Shown piece after piece: positions 27,605 through 35,874 of a stretch of DNA of 58,963 nt (within the stretch, counting starts at the first letter, position 1; every line of letters starts with the position of its first letter). The DNA is taken from assembly GCA_949291125.1 (NCBI GenBank), contig CASEUJ010000022.1, positions 1-58,963 of the forward strand. The letters are read 5' to 3'. The notes beneath the pieces were generated by a model that saw only the letters and a program-made list of their open reading frames with translations, made no database searches and was not told the DNA's origin. The translations under genes were made by a program, and so were the position numbers. This stretch comes from an uncultured Ruminococcus sp. Its GTDB lineage: Bacteria; Bacillota; Clostridia; Oscillospirales; Ruminococcaceae.

Positions 27605-28672
27605 TCACTTTCTGTTATTCTCAAGCCACTGCAAAACCGTTCCCCAAGAATATTCTGCATATTCACTTAATATTGCCTGTATTTCTTCCCAAGGAATATG
27701 TTCTTCGATTTTGAAATCTGGATTATCAATAGTTCGCTGCGGCAATTTTACCATATCTAGAAGCCGCAACAGCCGCAGTTTCTTCTTTCCTGTATTTGAA
27801 AAGCAGTAACAAGCAAACTGTCTTTCAAAAATCAGCGAAAAAACTGTGCCATGGAAAGAATCTGTAAACACATAATCCGCATATTTTACCCATGACAAAA
27901 AATCTGTTGGCGAAAGGTGGGAGAAAAAAGAATATGATTTGTTGCTGATAAGCTTCAATCCTTTTTTGCGGCTAAACTGTTCTGCTTGTTCAATCAATTC
28001 CTTAGATTCATGAATCATAAACAAAAATACGTATGGCTCTCTGCAAAACCGCTTTGAAGCAATACTATCCCATTCCTCAGCCTCTAACAACAATGTCGGA
28101 TCGCACACCACCGTATAATCCTTTGCAAGATTTTTTTTCAATGCCTCTGAGGCAATCTCCTCTCGCACGGTAAGCAAATCAAACTGATTTAAATACTTTG
28201 TCAACGACAAATCCGTAATGGGATCATCCCCAAAGGATGGCGCATAGGCAATTTTGATCTGGTTTTCTCCTGCAAAATCCAGAAAATAGCTTGGATCATG
28301 ATTCGTAAGTCGCGCACACCATACTTGATCACTTCCAGTAACCAAAATATTGTAAGCCGTCGTTTTCCTTTGTAAATCTTCTTTCGAAAATTTTGGACTT
28401 AGACGAAATACTGCACAATTAAATGTGTCAAATGCATGTTTTTTGTTTATATAAAATACTGCTCCAAATACCGTGTGTAAAAATGTTTTAATGTCCGTTT
28501 TCTGGAAATTCCATAATTTTAGCCTCTTTTGAATCTCTGCATTATGATAATTGATTATTTCCACATCCAAGAAGATCTCTTGCAATTTTTTTTGCAGTGC
28601 ATATGCCTGCAAAGACGCACCGTAGTTGCGCACATCGTGGAATGTTAAGATTCCAACTTTATCATTATACAT
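27605..28672 (-). CDS. Polysaccharide pyruvyltransferase family protein (2)
   Basis: 355 aa. GILTFHDVRNYGASLQAYAL at residues 8-27, VTGSDQVWCARLT (about 110), APSFGDD, and FTDSFHGTVFSLIF (about 290). Its start overlaps the end of the ferredoxin-FrhB gene by 8 bases, so the two are translationally coupled; a joint step is likely. Confidence 0.87.
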   Translation of the reverse strand: MYNDKVGILTFHDVRNYGASLQAYALQKKLQEIFLDVEIINYHNAEIQKRLKLWNFQKTDIKTFLHTVFGAVFYINKKHAFDTFNCAVFRLSPKFSKEDLQRKTTAYNILVTGSDQVWCARLTNHDPSYFLDFAGENQIKIAYAPSFGDDPITDLSLTKYLNQFDLLTVREEIASEALKKNLAKDYTVVCDPTLLLEAEEWDSIASKRFCREPYVFLFMIHESKELIEQAEQFSRKKGLKLISNKSYSFFSHLSPTDFLSWVKYADYVFTDSFHGTVFSLIFERQFACYCFSNTGKKKLRLLRLLDMVKLPQRTIDNPDFKIEEHIPWEEIQAILSEYAEYSWGTVLQWLENNRK

Positions 28673-29807
28673 GCAACTTACTCCTTATTTTTTTGAAGAC
28701 ATATCTCCAATTCAAAAAGACATTGTTCTTGGCGTATTTTCGTATGATATAAGGAAATGATTTTGTCTGATAATCTCTCCAGAATTCTCCTTTATCCCTA
28801 TGTGGTGCAGATGGCTTTATCAGGGCTTCTTGACAATAATCCACAAATTGTACTTCTTTTACGTTCATTTCATGGGCAGTGTCTGCAAAAAATGTTCTTG
28901 CCTTTTCTGTATTTATCAAAATCAGAGAAACACCCTTTTCATCATAAAATTCCGGATTTTTTTCCTTTATGCCCCATGCATCTCCAATTGTAAAATCCCC
29001 AAGTCGTTCTTTTCTGGCGTATTGGCAAGTATAGCAAGAATCACGCAATGCTAAATTGTTATAAAACAAACTTTTATGATATTCAGAAAATGTCACTTTT
29101 CCACTTTCAAATTTAAACGCACTTATATGACTGCCCCATTTTCCAGCCGCTTTACTTCGGAACACAACATCTTTAATTATAGAATGCCGCTCCTTTTCAT
29201 AATATTGAAGCAGATCACGCCACAAGAATACAGAAGGTACTCCATGGCAAATCAGGTCTATTGTATATAACTTGTCTGTTGAAATCAGACGTTGACCCAA
29301 TGCTTGATACACACCTTTTACCTGACATGGCGTTCCGGAAAACAAAACAATTCGATCTGCCAACAAGTCGTTTGCCAGAGTATCATAGACAAGATCCATA
29401 CGACTTTGAACGTATTTGCTTCCTTTCAACTTTTCCAAACCGCTCAAATCTGTGATCCGGATATGGTGTGCTTCAAATTTTTGATCCAGTGCCGCACCGT
29501 ACACTACACCACCCTTTCGCAGTACTGCATGGGCAATCGCTGTAAATGCCCCACCAGATTGAGATGCCATCTGTGCTTTTGGATTGTTTAATTTTCCGAT
29601 ATATGCATACTTTACCAAATGAAAAGAAATAGAAGCATGGCAAACTTGCATACATTTCCCGCAAGAAATGCAGACATCGGAAACTCTGGGTTCCAAAAAG
29701 CCTTTGTTATTTTCTACCATGGTGATGGCTTTTTTCGGGCATACTGCTTTGCAAGCACTACAGCCGTAACAGACTGTTTCATAGATTTTACCAATCAATA
29801 TCAACAC
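28665..29807 (-). CDS. Ferredoxin-FrhB fusion oxidoreductase
   Basis: 380 aa. An N-terminal 2[4Fe-4S] ferredoxin (CYGCSACKAVCPKKAI and CISCGKCMQVC, about 13-55) is joined to an FrhB/FdhB-type domain (SQSGGAFTAIAHAVLRKG; FSGTPCQVKGVYQALG; DLICHGVPS; CYTCQYARKERLGDFTIGDAWG). It is the fused counterpart of the split pair at 19376-20531. Coupled to a pyruvyltransferase-family gene. Reaction in polysaccharide loci unknown; electrons presumably pass from the Fe-S part to the flavin domain. The start is uncertain: GTG at 29807 or TTG at 29804, after AAAGG. Confidence 0.85.
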   Translation of the reverse strand: MLILIGKIYETVCYGCSACKAVCPKKAITMVENNKGFLEPRVSDVCISCGKCMQVCHASISFHLVKYAYIGKLNNPKAQMASQSGGAFTAIAHAVLRKGGVVYGAALDQKFEAHHIRITDLSGLEKLKGSKYVQSRMDLVYDTLANDLLADRIVLFSGTPCQVKGVYQALGQRLISTDKLYTIDLICHGVPSVFLWRDLLQYYEKERHSIIKDVVFRSKAAGKWGSHISAFKFESGKVTFSEYHKSLFYNNLALRDSCYTCQYARKERLGDFTIGDAWGIKEKNPEFYDEKGVSLILINTEKARTFFADTAHEMNVKEVQFVDYCQEALIKPSAPHRDKGEFWRDYQTKSFPYIIRKYAKNNVFLNWRYVFKKIRSKLHV

Positions 29808-29853
29808 TGCCTTTAAACTAATTTATTTTGTTTCCTAGTCAATATTGTAAAAA

Positions 29854-30876
29854 TCACTTCAAAATTTCTTTTAAAAATTCAATTTGCGCTTCTTGCTTTT
29901 GCGCTAATCCTTCAAGTTGCATCGGCTTGCCATCAATTTTCTCAATACCTACACTTTCAAATAATACCTTTCTCGGTGAATCCGAATATAGTACTGCTTT
30001 ATTTCCAAATGACAATGTCGGAATGCATGCATGGACTCTATCTGAATATACTGTGTCAACATTTCTATATAACAATAAGTAATCTAATGGATAATCAGAA
30101 ATTAAAAAGTCATTCTGTTTGACTAATTTACTAATTTTTGTATACGGAAAAGGTTTATGATTACTATAAATAATTTTTCTTCCTTTTCCACGAAGTTCCT
30201 TTACCAATATTTCTTTTGTTTTTTTGTGCTTTGGCTCTTCAATATTTACAACATCATACGATGAATAAATAGAATCAAGCTTTGGAATTTCTAATTTATT
30301 TACAAAGAAAACATTGTCTATGCCATTGTATACATTGCTGCTGCATTTGCTGTAATGCTGAAACGCAACAGCATCCCTTGTCATAATTGCATATGGATTC
30401 AACTTTTCTAAATATTGTGTCACAAAATTAATTTCATAATCTGTATAGTAATTTCCACTGGCTCCCAAGAAAACCAATTTACAGCCCTGCGCTATTTTGT
30501 CCTCTAAAAGCTTTCCATAGATAGTGAAAAACGGCACTGTTAATACACATCCCGGAATAATTAAATAATCAAAATGAAACATGCTGGCCGCTGAAAAAAC
30601 ATCAAGTGTACTCACTGCTTGATAGGATCGATCATGAAGTCTATTTGCAAAATTCTGCATTATATGCGTCCACAGCCAGTTAACAACACAATTTTCTTTC
30701 AACATAAATGTTTTTCCCATAGAGGCTGCAAAATTAGCGCACTGACTTACCTTAATAATCTTTGCCTCTTCAGGCATTGTAGATATTGCTTCCCGTATGG
30801 CCATTTCTGCACCAAGATCAATAAACCCATTCCCAATATTATTAAAGTAAACTGATGTAAAAAGACCTATATTCAT
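29854..30876 (-). CDS. Polysaccharide pyruvyltransferase family protein (3)
   Basis: 340 aa. NIGLFTSVYFNNIGNGFIDL at the N-terminus, DYLIIPGCVLTV and LVFLGASGNYYTDYE in the middle, and YSDRVHACIPTLSFGNKAVLY near residue 280 with the conserved His. More diverged than the other two family members. AGGAGGG precedes the ATG. Could add pyruvate or a related group to another position of the repeat unit. Confidence 0.78.
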   Translation of the reverse strand: MNIGLFTSVYFNNIGNGFIDLGAEMAIREAISTMPEEAKIIKVSQCANFAASMGKTFMLKENCVVNWLWTHIMQNFANRLHDRSYQAVSTLDVFSAASMFHFDYLIIPGCVLTVPFFTIYGKLLEDKIAQGCKLVFLGASGNYYTDYEINFVTQYLEKLNPYAIMTRDAVAFQHYSKCSSNVYNGIDNVFFVNKLEIPKLDSIYSSYDVVNIEEPKHKKTKEILVKELRGKGRKIIYSNHKPFPYTKISKLVKQNDFLISDYPLDYLLLYRNVDTVYSDRVHACIPTLSFGNKAVLYSDSPRKVLFESVGIEKIDGKPMQLEGLAQKQEAQIEFLKEILK

Positions 30877-30918
30877 TCACAAGACCCTCCTAAGAATCTT
30901 AAAATCATACCTTCATTT

Positions 30919-31998
30919 TTATCCCAAAACTGACCGATAAAAGTCCACCAATTTCTGAGCCTCACACCGAATGGAATATCCATGTTGAATCACCAAATCC
31001 CGATTATCGCATCTCACGTAGTTTGTATACGCCAGAATCTGTTCAGCCCATTTTTCCGCTTGCAAATCCAAAGATAAAAAGCTGACATTCTCTGTAACTT
31101 TGATCTCTTTCGGAATCTGATCAGACAATACACACGGAAGACCACTACATTGTGCCTCCACCGTTACCAAGCCAAAGCTTTCATACAGCGACGGCATCAC
31201 AAAAACATCAGCCATTTGATATTCTTCTTCCGGGTGCAATGTCTGTCCAACAAAAGTTACGTGCTGCTCCAAACCATATCGCTTGACCTTATTACGAATC
31301 TCTTCCATTTTGTCACCCTGTCCCACAAGGCGAAGTCTTGCATTTGAGTTCCTTTTTGCAACTTCTCGAAAGATATCAATTAAAAAAGTGTGATTTTTCT
31401 GTTCATTAAACAATCCCACATGAAGAATCACAAATTGATCTTGCGAAATATTCCATTTTTCTCGCATCTTTATTCGAAGTTCTGGAATCCATCGGAAACG
31501 TTCTTCTTGAATGCCATTGTTTAAAATAATATGTTCATTATCGCCATACAGCCACTTTCCAGCTGCTTTGCTGCATGCAATTCCATAATCATAATTCTTA
31601 ATGAATGCTTGATATAAGAGTCGATGCAGCTTTCGATGAGTACAATCTGTATTATGACCATGTACCACACGAAGTGCTTTAGTCTTACTTTTTTTGCAAG
31701 CGAATAGCTCGATTGTCATCAGCGCACTGTTTCCATGAATATGAACAATGTCGTAATTTCCATTACGGATAATCTGGGATAATTGCCAGACATACAAAAA
31801 AGGCAATTTGTTTCTGTTATGCAAAACAAAGATTTTGCTGTTCCCAGCTAAAATTTCTTTCTCGTAAGATGGATGTATTTTTTCATCGATTACAAAATCG
31901 TATGATACCTGATCTTTTGTATAGCGATAGTAGTTCATGATGATGGTCGATATACCATTTATGCAAAATTCGACTGTATTGATCACTAATACTTTCAT
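30919..31998 (-). CDS. Glycosyltransferase family 4 (second)
   Basis: 359 aa from the ATG at 31998, 8 bases after GAGG. EpsF-like GT-B enzyme: VLVINTVEFCINGISTIIMN at the N-terminus, LHVGLFNEQKNHTFLIDIF and the EX7E motif in PSLYESFGLVTVEAQCSGLP. Probably acts third in repeat-unit assembly, after the Alg13/14-like pair encoded just upstream. Confidence 0.9.
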   Translation of the reverse strand: MKVLVINTVEFCINGISTIIMNYYRYTKDQVSYDFVIDEKIHPSYEKEILAGNSKIFVLHNRNKLPFLYVWQLSQIIRNGNYDIVHIHGNSALMTIELFACKKSKTKALRVVHGHNTDCTHRKLHRLLYQAFIKNYDYGIACSKAAGKWLYGDNEHIILNNGIQEERFRWIPELRIKMREKWNISQDQFVILHVGLFNEQKNHTFLIDIFREVAKRNSNARLRLVGQGDKMEEIRNKVKRYGLEQHVTFVGQTLHPEEEYQMADVFVMPSLYESFGLVTVEAQCSGLPCVLSDQIPKEIKVTENVSFLSLDLQAEKWAEQILAYTNYVRCDNRDLVIQHGYSIRCEAQKLVDFYRSVLG

Positions 31999-32012
31999 TA
32001 ACACATCCTCAT

Positions 32013-32513
32013 TTATTGACCCAATAATTCTGCCACGATATTCTCAATATGCCGGTTAAAGCGCTTATTATTGCTTTTCATAAAAGACGGCATTTCACTT
32101 ACAATAGAATCATAAGTGAAAATCACGTCTTGAAGCTTATCCATATTTTCAACTACAATAATATTTCCCATTCGTTCTGCTACTGTCTTGCAAAACTCCA
32201 CCTGATGATCATTAACATGCTCATCAAACTGCTTTTTCCGCGGAACAACAATTGGTATTTTGCCAATTTGCAAAGGCATAATAAAACTGGATGGACCACC
32301 ATGGGTAATCACAATCCTTGCGTCTCTCACCTTATTTTCCATTTCCAAATACGGGAGTAACTTTTTCCATTGGCAGAATTTGGGTTCATAAGTGCTAAAA
32401 CCAGTCTGTATGAAAACTTCTTCTGTAATTATATCATCGCGTTTCAACTCATCTATTTTTTTTATCAACCTATCAAACGGTTGCTCGTGAGTTCCGACTG
32501 TAACAAAAATCAT
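32013..32513 (-). CDS. Alg13-like glycosyltransferase catalytic subunit
   Basis: 166 aa. MIFVTVGTHEQPFDRLIKKI at the start and HGGPSSFIMPLQIGKIPIVV near residue 90 match the C-terminal (donor-binding) half of a GT28 enzyme, the Alg13/PssE/EpsF-type subunit. It forms a two-protein transferase with the Alg14-like membrane partner encoded 12 bases upstream and typically adds the second sugar to an undecaprenyl-diphosphate-linked sugar. AAGGGG ribosome site. Confidence 0.88.
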   Translation of the reverse strand: MIFVTVGTHEQPFDRLIKKIDELKRDDIITEEVFIQTGFSTYEPKFCQWKKLLPYLEMENKVRDARIVITHGGPSSFIMPLQIGKIPIVVPRKKQFDEHVNDHQVEFCKTVAERMGNIIVVENMDKLQDVIFTYDSIVSEMPSFMKSNNKRFNRHIENIVAELLGQ

Positions 32514-32525
32514 GCCACATACCCC

Positions 32526-33005
32526 TTAAAAAATACTGCCCAGATTAATTGCTTTTGGATAAACCCGCTTCATTTCTTCCCATTCAACAATAAACTTATC
32601 CACAATAGGATATACCATCTTTCCAGTCAATGTTGGCTTATCGATTCGATCAAACACTTCAATATAGATTAACTTTGCGCCCATCAGTTTTCCGATATAA
32701 AAAAACGGAACTGCAACAGCCGCACCAGATGAGATGATGAGATCTGGCTTTTCTTTGTATAAAATCTTTATAGCCAAAATTGTATTTCTTATCAAATTCC
32801 ATAAATTTCGATTGGTTGGAAAATAGCAGGGATACATTTTTTCGTCTTTTAGAATGCTTTTTGCGTCCTCCTTATCAAATGTAACCCAAAATCGTTTTTT
32901 ATTTTCCCAAAATGGTTTCAACATGTATAAATGTGTTAAATGCCCTCCGCTCGATCCCACAAGGCAAATGTTGATTTTATCTGATTTTTTACCCAATTTT
33001 ATCAC
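32526..33005 (-). CDS. Alg14-like glycosyltransferase membrane anchor
   Basis: 159 aa. NICLVGSSGGHLTHLYMLKP at residues about 12-31 and LIISSGAAVAVPFFYIGKLM near residue 95 match Alg14/PssD/CpsF. Brings the acceptor lipid to the Alg13-like subunit. First gene of the operon; GTG start with poor ribosome site. No priming phosphoglycosyltransferase (sugar-1-phosphate to lipid) is found in the element, so that step must come from the chromosome. Confidence 0.87.
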   Translation of the reverse strand: MIKLGKKSDKINICLVGSSGGHLTHLYMLKPFWENKKRFWVTFDKEDAKSILKDEKMYPCYFPTNRNLWNLIRNTILAIKILYKEKPDLIISSGAAVAVPFFYIGKLMGAKLIYIEVFDRIDKPTLTGKMVYPIVDKFIVEWEEMKRVYPKAINLGSIF

Positions 33006-33132
33006 CCATACTATACACTAACCTATTTATTGAATCATTATCTCAAAATTGACATCATTTAAGATACCTTCAAATGACAATAAATAAGCCAATCAGACTT
33101 CAAAATAACGCAACGATTGAATTTACGATAAT

Positions 33133-33161
33133 ATTATAGCACAAGCCACAACAAGTGTCAA
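33133..33161 (-). promoter_or_regulatory. Sigma-A promoter of the exopolysaccharide operon
   Basis: Minus strand TTGACA (33161-33156), 17 bp, TATAAT (33138-33133): a perfect consensus promoter. Predicted leader of about 120 bases before the Alg14-like gene. Between 33162 and 33590 nothing certain is seen. Confidence 0.88.
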
Positions 33162-33609
33162 GAAAAACGGTCGGCAAAAAATCTGGAAACGTGAAAAAAT
33201 GCAAAAAAAGATTGTATTTTTTCTGTTGATATTGCCTAATTTTTCTATAATAAGTTTCCTATTTTTCTGGAGCAAAGTGCTATAGATTAATAAATTCAGT
33301 ATAAATCGTCAAAAAAACGAAAGGACAACTGCGATAAATGCTTTTTCACTCGTTATTATTCATATACCAATAGAACATTCCGAAACCTTGCATGCAGATT
33401 GATTCCGTAAGTCATGTATCTTCCACATCAACCTGACACCAAACGCGGATAAACTCCTACACAAATATATAAGGTTTTCCTCTTACACCACATTATACAC
33501 GATCACACCGCTTGCAGCAATGTCGAAACACAGCATCTTCAAACCTCTATCGCAGTGCTAAATGCTGAAAATTTCCCATATGATAAGCAGAAGAAAGGAG
33601 GCATTTGCC

Positions 33610-33720
33610 ATGGAGATTACTTCTACATCCAAACCAATTAGTGACACCGAAAAAAAATCAATTGAGGACCAATTATACGACATATTCATAAAATATTTAG
33701 AATATAAATTATTATCGTGA
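33610..33720 (+). CDS. 36-aa small protein beside the recombinase
   Basis: ATG at 33610 follows a strong AAGGAGG (33596-33602) at good spacing. Sequence starts MEITSTSKPISDTEKKSIED and ends in an Ile/Tyr/Leu-rich helix. Family not recognised. It is 81 bp upstream of the element A recombinase and in the same direction, so an accessory role such as recombination directionality is possible; that is inference. Confidence 0.5.
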   Translation: MEITSTSKPISDTEKKSIEDQLYDIFIKYLEYKLLS

Positions 33721-33801
33721 ATGCATTTTCAACCTGAAGTCTGTCTGACAGTGCTATATTAAATGTGTACTGTTAGCCTTCTTTTTCAGGAGGTTATATG
33801 A

Positions 33802-35313
33802 TTGAAAACAATTGCAATTTATGCCAGAAAATCTGTAGAACGCATGGATTCGATCTCCATCGAAAGTCAAATCGAATTCTGCAAATATGAGGCGAGAGGT
33901 GGATTATATCAAATCTATTCCGACAATGGCTATAGCGGCAAAAACACCGACCGACCAGCATTTCACACCATGATGCAAGACGTCTGTGCAAACCGGATCA
34001 GCGCTGTCATCGTATACAAATTAGACCGCATCAGCAGATCGATATTGGATTTTTCCGAAATGATGGAGCTGTTTCAAAAGTATAATGTGCAGTTCATCTC
34101 CGCAACCGAAAAGTTTGACACTTCTTCTCCCATGGGGCGTGCCATGCTGAATATCTGCATTGTATTTGCCCAGTTGGAGCGTGAGACGATTCAACAACGT
34201 GTGACAGATGCGTACTATTCTAGGTCTAAGCGTGGCTTCTACATGGGTGGCAGGATTCCATACGGATATCAGAAAGTGGATACCGTTGTCGATGGTGTGC
34301 ACACTGCAAAATATGTTGCAGTCCCAGAAGAAGCAGAAGATATCAAAAAAATGTACATACGATACGCTGATCCGGGTGCAACACTGGGAGACGTGGTAAG
34401 AGCACTGCAATCCACTTCAAAATATAACAAGAGAGGGCATGCGTGGAACACGGCGCGAGTCAGTGATATGATGCGCAATCCTGTTTATTGCATGGCAGAT
34501 CAGAGTATTTACCGATTTTACCAATCCCAGAAGAGCAATATCTACAATGCGCCGGAGGACTTTAATGGACGCAATGGGCTGTATCTATTTCGCGGCACAA
34601 CAAATCCCAACCGAAAGACGTGGGATCTTGCAGAAAAAGAGGTGGTTATTGCGCCGCACGAAGGAATTATCGATGCAAAGACATGGCTGATCTGCCGAAA
34701 GAAGCTGCTTCGAAATCACACGGCCAAAACCGGAAAGGCAAAAAACAGCTGGCTGGTGGGGCTTGTGAAGTGCGGACGCTGTGGATATGCGATGAGCATC
34801 AAAAAGTCTAAGAGAAAGGACGGCGTTGTGCGGTATTTTTGTTGTAGTTTGAAAAGCGCATCCCGGACTTGTGAGGGTGCCGGCAGAACGGTTCATGCCG
34901 ACGATCTGGAAGTCATCATATCTAAGGAAATCCGGCAAAAGCTTGACACCTTGTCCATCACGACACCGAAAGTGACGGTACAACATAACACGCAACGTGA
35001 TGCTACGGAAACAGAAATACAGCGATTAAACGCTGCCATTGATGCACTTCTTTCAAAGCTTCCAGATGCAAACGATGCCCTGATGAAATACATCAATGAC
35101 AAAGTGATGGAATACGACCGAGAGAAAAGTGAATTAGAACGCAGACTGATTGCGTTGCAGCAAGGCAATGTCAAAATGCCAATTCGTCAGCTGCATAATT
35201 GCATGGATGTCTGGGACGCTTTGTCTTTAGAGGATAAGACAGGTGTCGCAAGGCTATTGATTCACAAGATTACGATCTATCCGGATCGGACGCATATTGA
35301 TTGGAACGTATAA
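33802..35313 (+). CDS. Large serine recombinase of element A
   Basis: 503 aa. Resolvase catalytic domain (about 1-150) with nucleophile Ser11 in IYARKSVERMDS and YKLDRISRSILDF; recombinase DNA-binding domain (about 160-290, GGRIPYGYQK); zinc ribbon (CGRCGYAMSI, CC, C; about 323-355); coiled coil (about 400-452), the usual large-serine-integrase layout. TTG start, 8 bases after AGGAGG. The gene ends 88 bp from the right attachment site of element A, which by position and dyad is its probable target. A dyad CTGTC-T-GACAG lies in its promoter region (33743-33753). Confidence 0.92.
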   Translation: MKTIAIYARKSVERMDSISIESQIEFCKYEARGGLYQIYSDNGYSGKNTDRPAFHTMMQDVCANRISAVIVYKLDRISRSILDFSEMMELFQKYNVQFISATEKFDTSSPMGRAMLNICIVFAQLERETIQQRVTDAYYSRSKRGFYMGGRIPYGYQKVDTVVDGVHTAKYVAVPEEAEDIKKMYIRYADPGATLGDVVRALQSTSKYNKRGHAWNTARVSDMMRNPVYCMADQSIYRFYQSQKSNIYNAPEDFNGRNGLYLFRGTTNPNRKTWDLAEKEVVIAPHEGIIDAKTWLICRKKLLRNHTAKTGKAKNSWLVGLVKCGRCGYAMSIKKSKRKDGVVRYFCCSLKSASRTCEGAGRTVHADDLEVIISKEIRQKLDTLSITTPKVTVQHNTQRDATETEIQRLNAAIDALLSKLPDANDALMKYINDKVMEYDREKSELERRLIALQQGNVKMPIRQLHNCMDVWDALSLEDKTGVARLLIHKITIYPDRTHIDWNV

Positions 35314-35346
35314 CAGATACAAATTCCACAGGTTACATAAGACATG

Positions 35347-35369
35347 AACACGAGTTCGTGTTATTTTTT
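35347..35369 (+). terminator. Terminator of the element A recombinase
   Basis: AACACG-AGTT-CGTGTT followed by ATTTTTT, between the recombinase stop and the right attachment site. Confidence 0.75.
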
Positions 35370-35379
35370 CAGGTACATT

Positions 35380-35405
35380 CCGCTTCAATAACCCCGTTTC
35401 GCTTC
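35380..35405. other. Right attachment site of element A
   Basis: Arm CCGCTTCAAT (35380-35389) and CGTTTC (35395-35400) from the element, then core GCTTC (35401-35405), followed by cotJC sequence. The arm is the exact inverted complement of ATTGAAGCGG at 19175-19184. Confidence 0.82.
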
Positions 35406-35841
35406 GCCAAAACGCTGGAAATGCACGATTTCCCGCTGGCGCAGGAACTTGATCGGATCCCGGACATCTGGATCATCGCACAGCCGCAGGATGTTATCAT
35501 ACGTGGAGCGTGCTTTTTGTTCTGCGGCAAGATCCTCCGTCAGATCCGTGATGGGGTCGCCCTTCGACTGGAGATAGGCAGTCGTAAAAGGCATACCGGA
35601 TGCACCCTGCGGATAGATGCCAAGTGTGTGATCCACAAAATAGGTGTCAAACCCTGCCTCTTTGATCTGCTCCGGCGTCAGGTTTGCAGTGAGCTGGTAC
35701 AAGATGGCAGAGACCATTTCCACATGTGCAAGCTCTTCAGTTGCCACATCCGTCAAAATCCCCTTTACCTTATCCGGCTTCATGACGTATCGCTGGTTCA
35801 TATATCGCAGCGATGCGCCAAGTTCACCATCAGGACCGCCA
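35385..35841 (-). pseudogene. cotJC: cotJC, middle segment (codons 33-176)
   Basis: The main body of CotJC: GGPDGELGASLRYMNQRYVM, ATEELAHVEMVSAILYQLTA and REIVHFQRFGEA. The two ExxH-type metal-ligand motifs (EELAH and REIVH) of the di-manganese catalase fold are both here. The frame has no start codon: on its 5' side it meets element B at the CAGGACCGCCA core (35831-35841); on its 3' side it meets element A at GCTTC, and the residual frame ends after the spurious residues KRGY at TGA (35385). cotJC proper covers 35401-35830 plus core. It is flanked by two convergent recombinase genes. Confidence 0.9.
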
Positions 35842-35859
35842 GATCTCAAAAACAGAGAA
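35831..35859. other. Left attachment site of element B
   Basis: Core CAGGACCGCCA (35831-35841) then element arm AAAACAGAGAA (35849-35859). The arm is the exact inverted complement of TTCTCTGTTTT at the other end; in the joined circle they flank the core with 24 bases between them. Confidence 0.85.
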
Positions 35860-35874
35860 CGCCAAGGTAAACAT

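Larger units (their letters stand above)
19156..35405. mobile_element. Element A: exopolysaccharide island in cotJC
   Basis: About 16.2 kb bounded by direct GCTTC cores, inserted in the codons for the conserved RFGEA motif of cotJC. Carries a leftward 14-gene exopolysaccharide operon and a large serine recombinase with a 36-codon companion frame at the right end; the recombinase stop is 88 bp from the core. Precise removal restores the cotJC reading frame. No conjugation, phage-structural or replication genes are visible, so it is a passive integrative or intervening element. Confidence 0.82.

Noticed and set aside
33093-33742. Inverted CAGACTTCA / TGAAGTCTG copies on both sides of the exopolysaccharide promoter, as if an invertible promoter
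   Set aside because: Only 9 bp match over 650 bp, expected by chance; flanks do not match and the recombinase is better explained by the element A attachment sites.
35301-35870. 189-codon plus-strand frame across the cotJC middle segment
   Set aside because: It is antisense to clear CotJC coding sequence and has no ribosome site.
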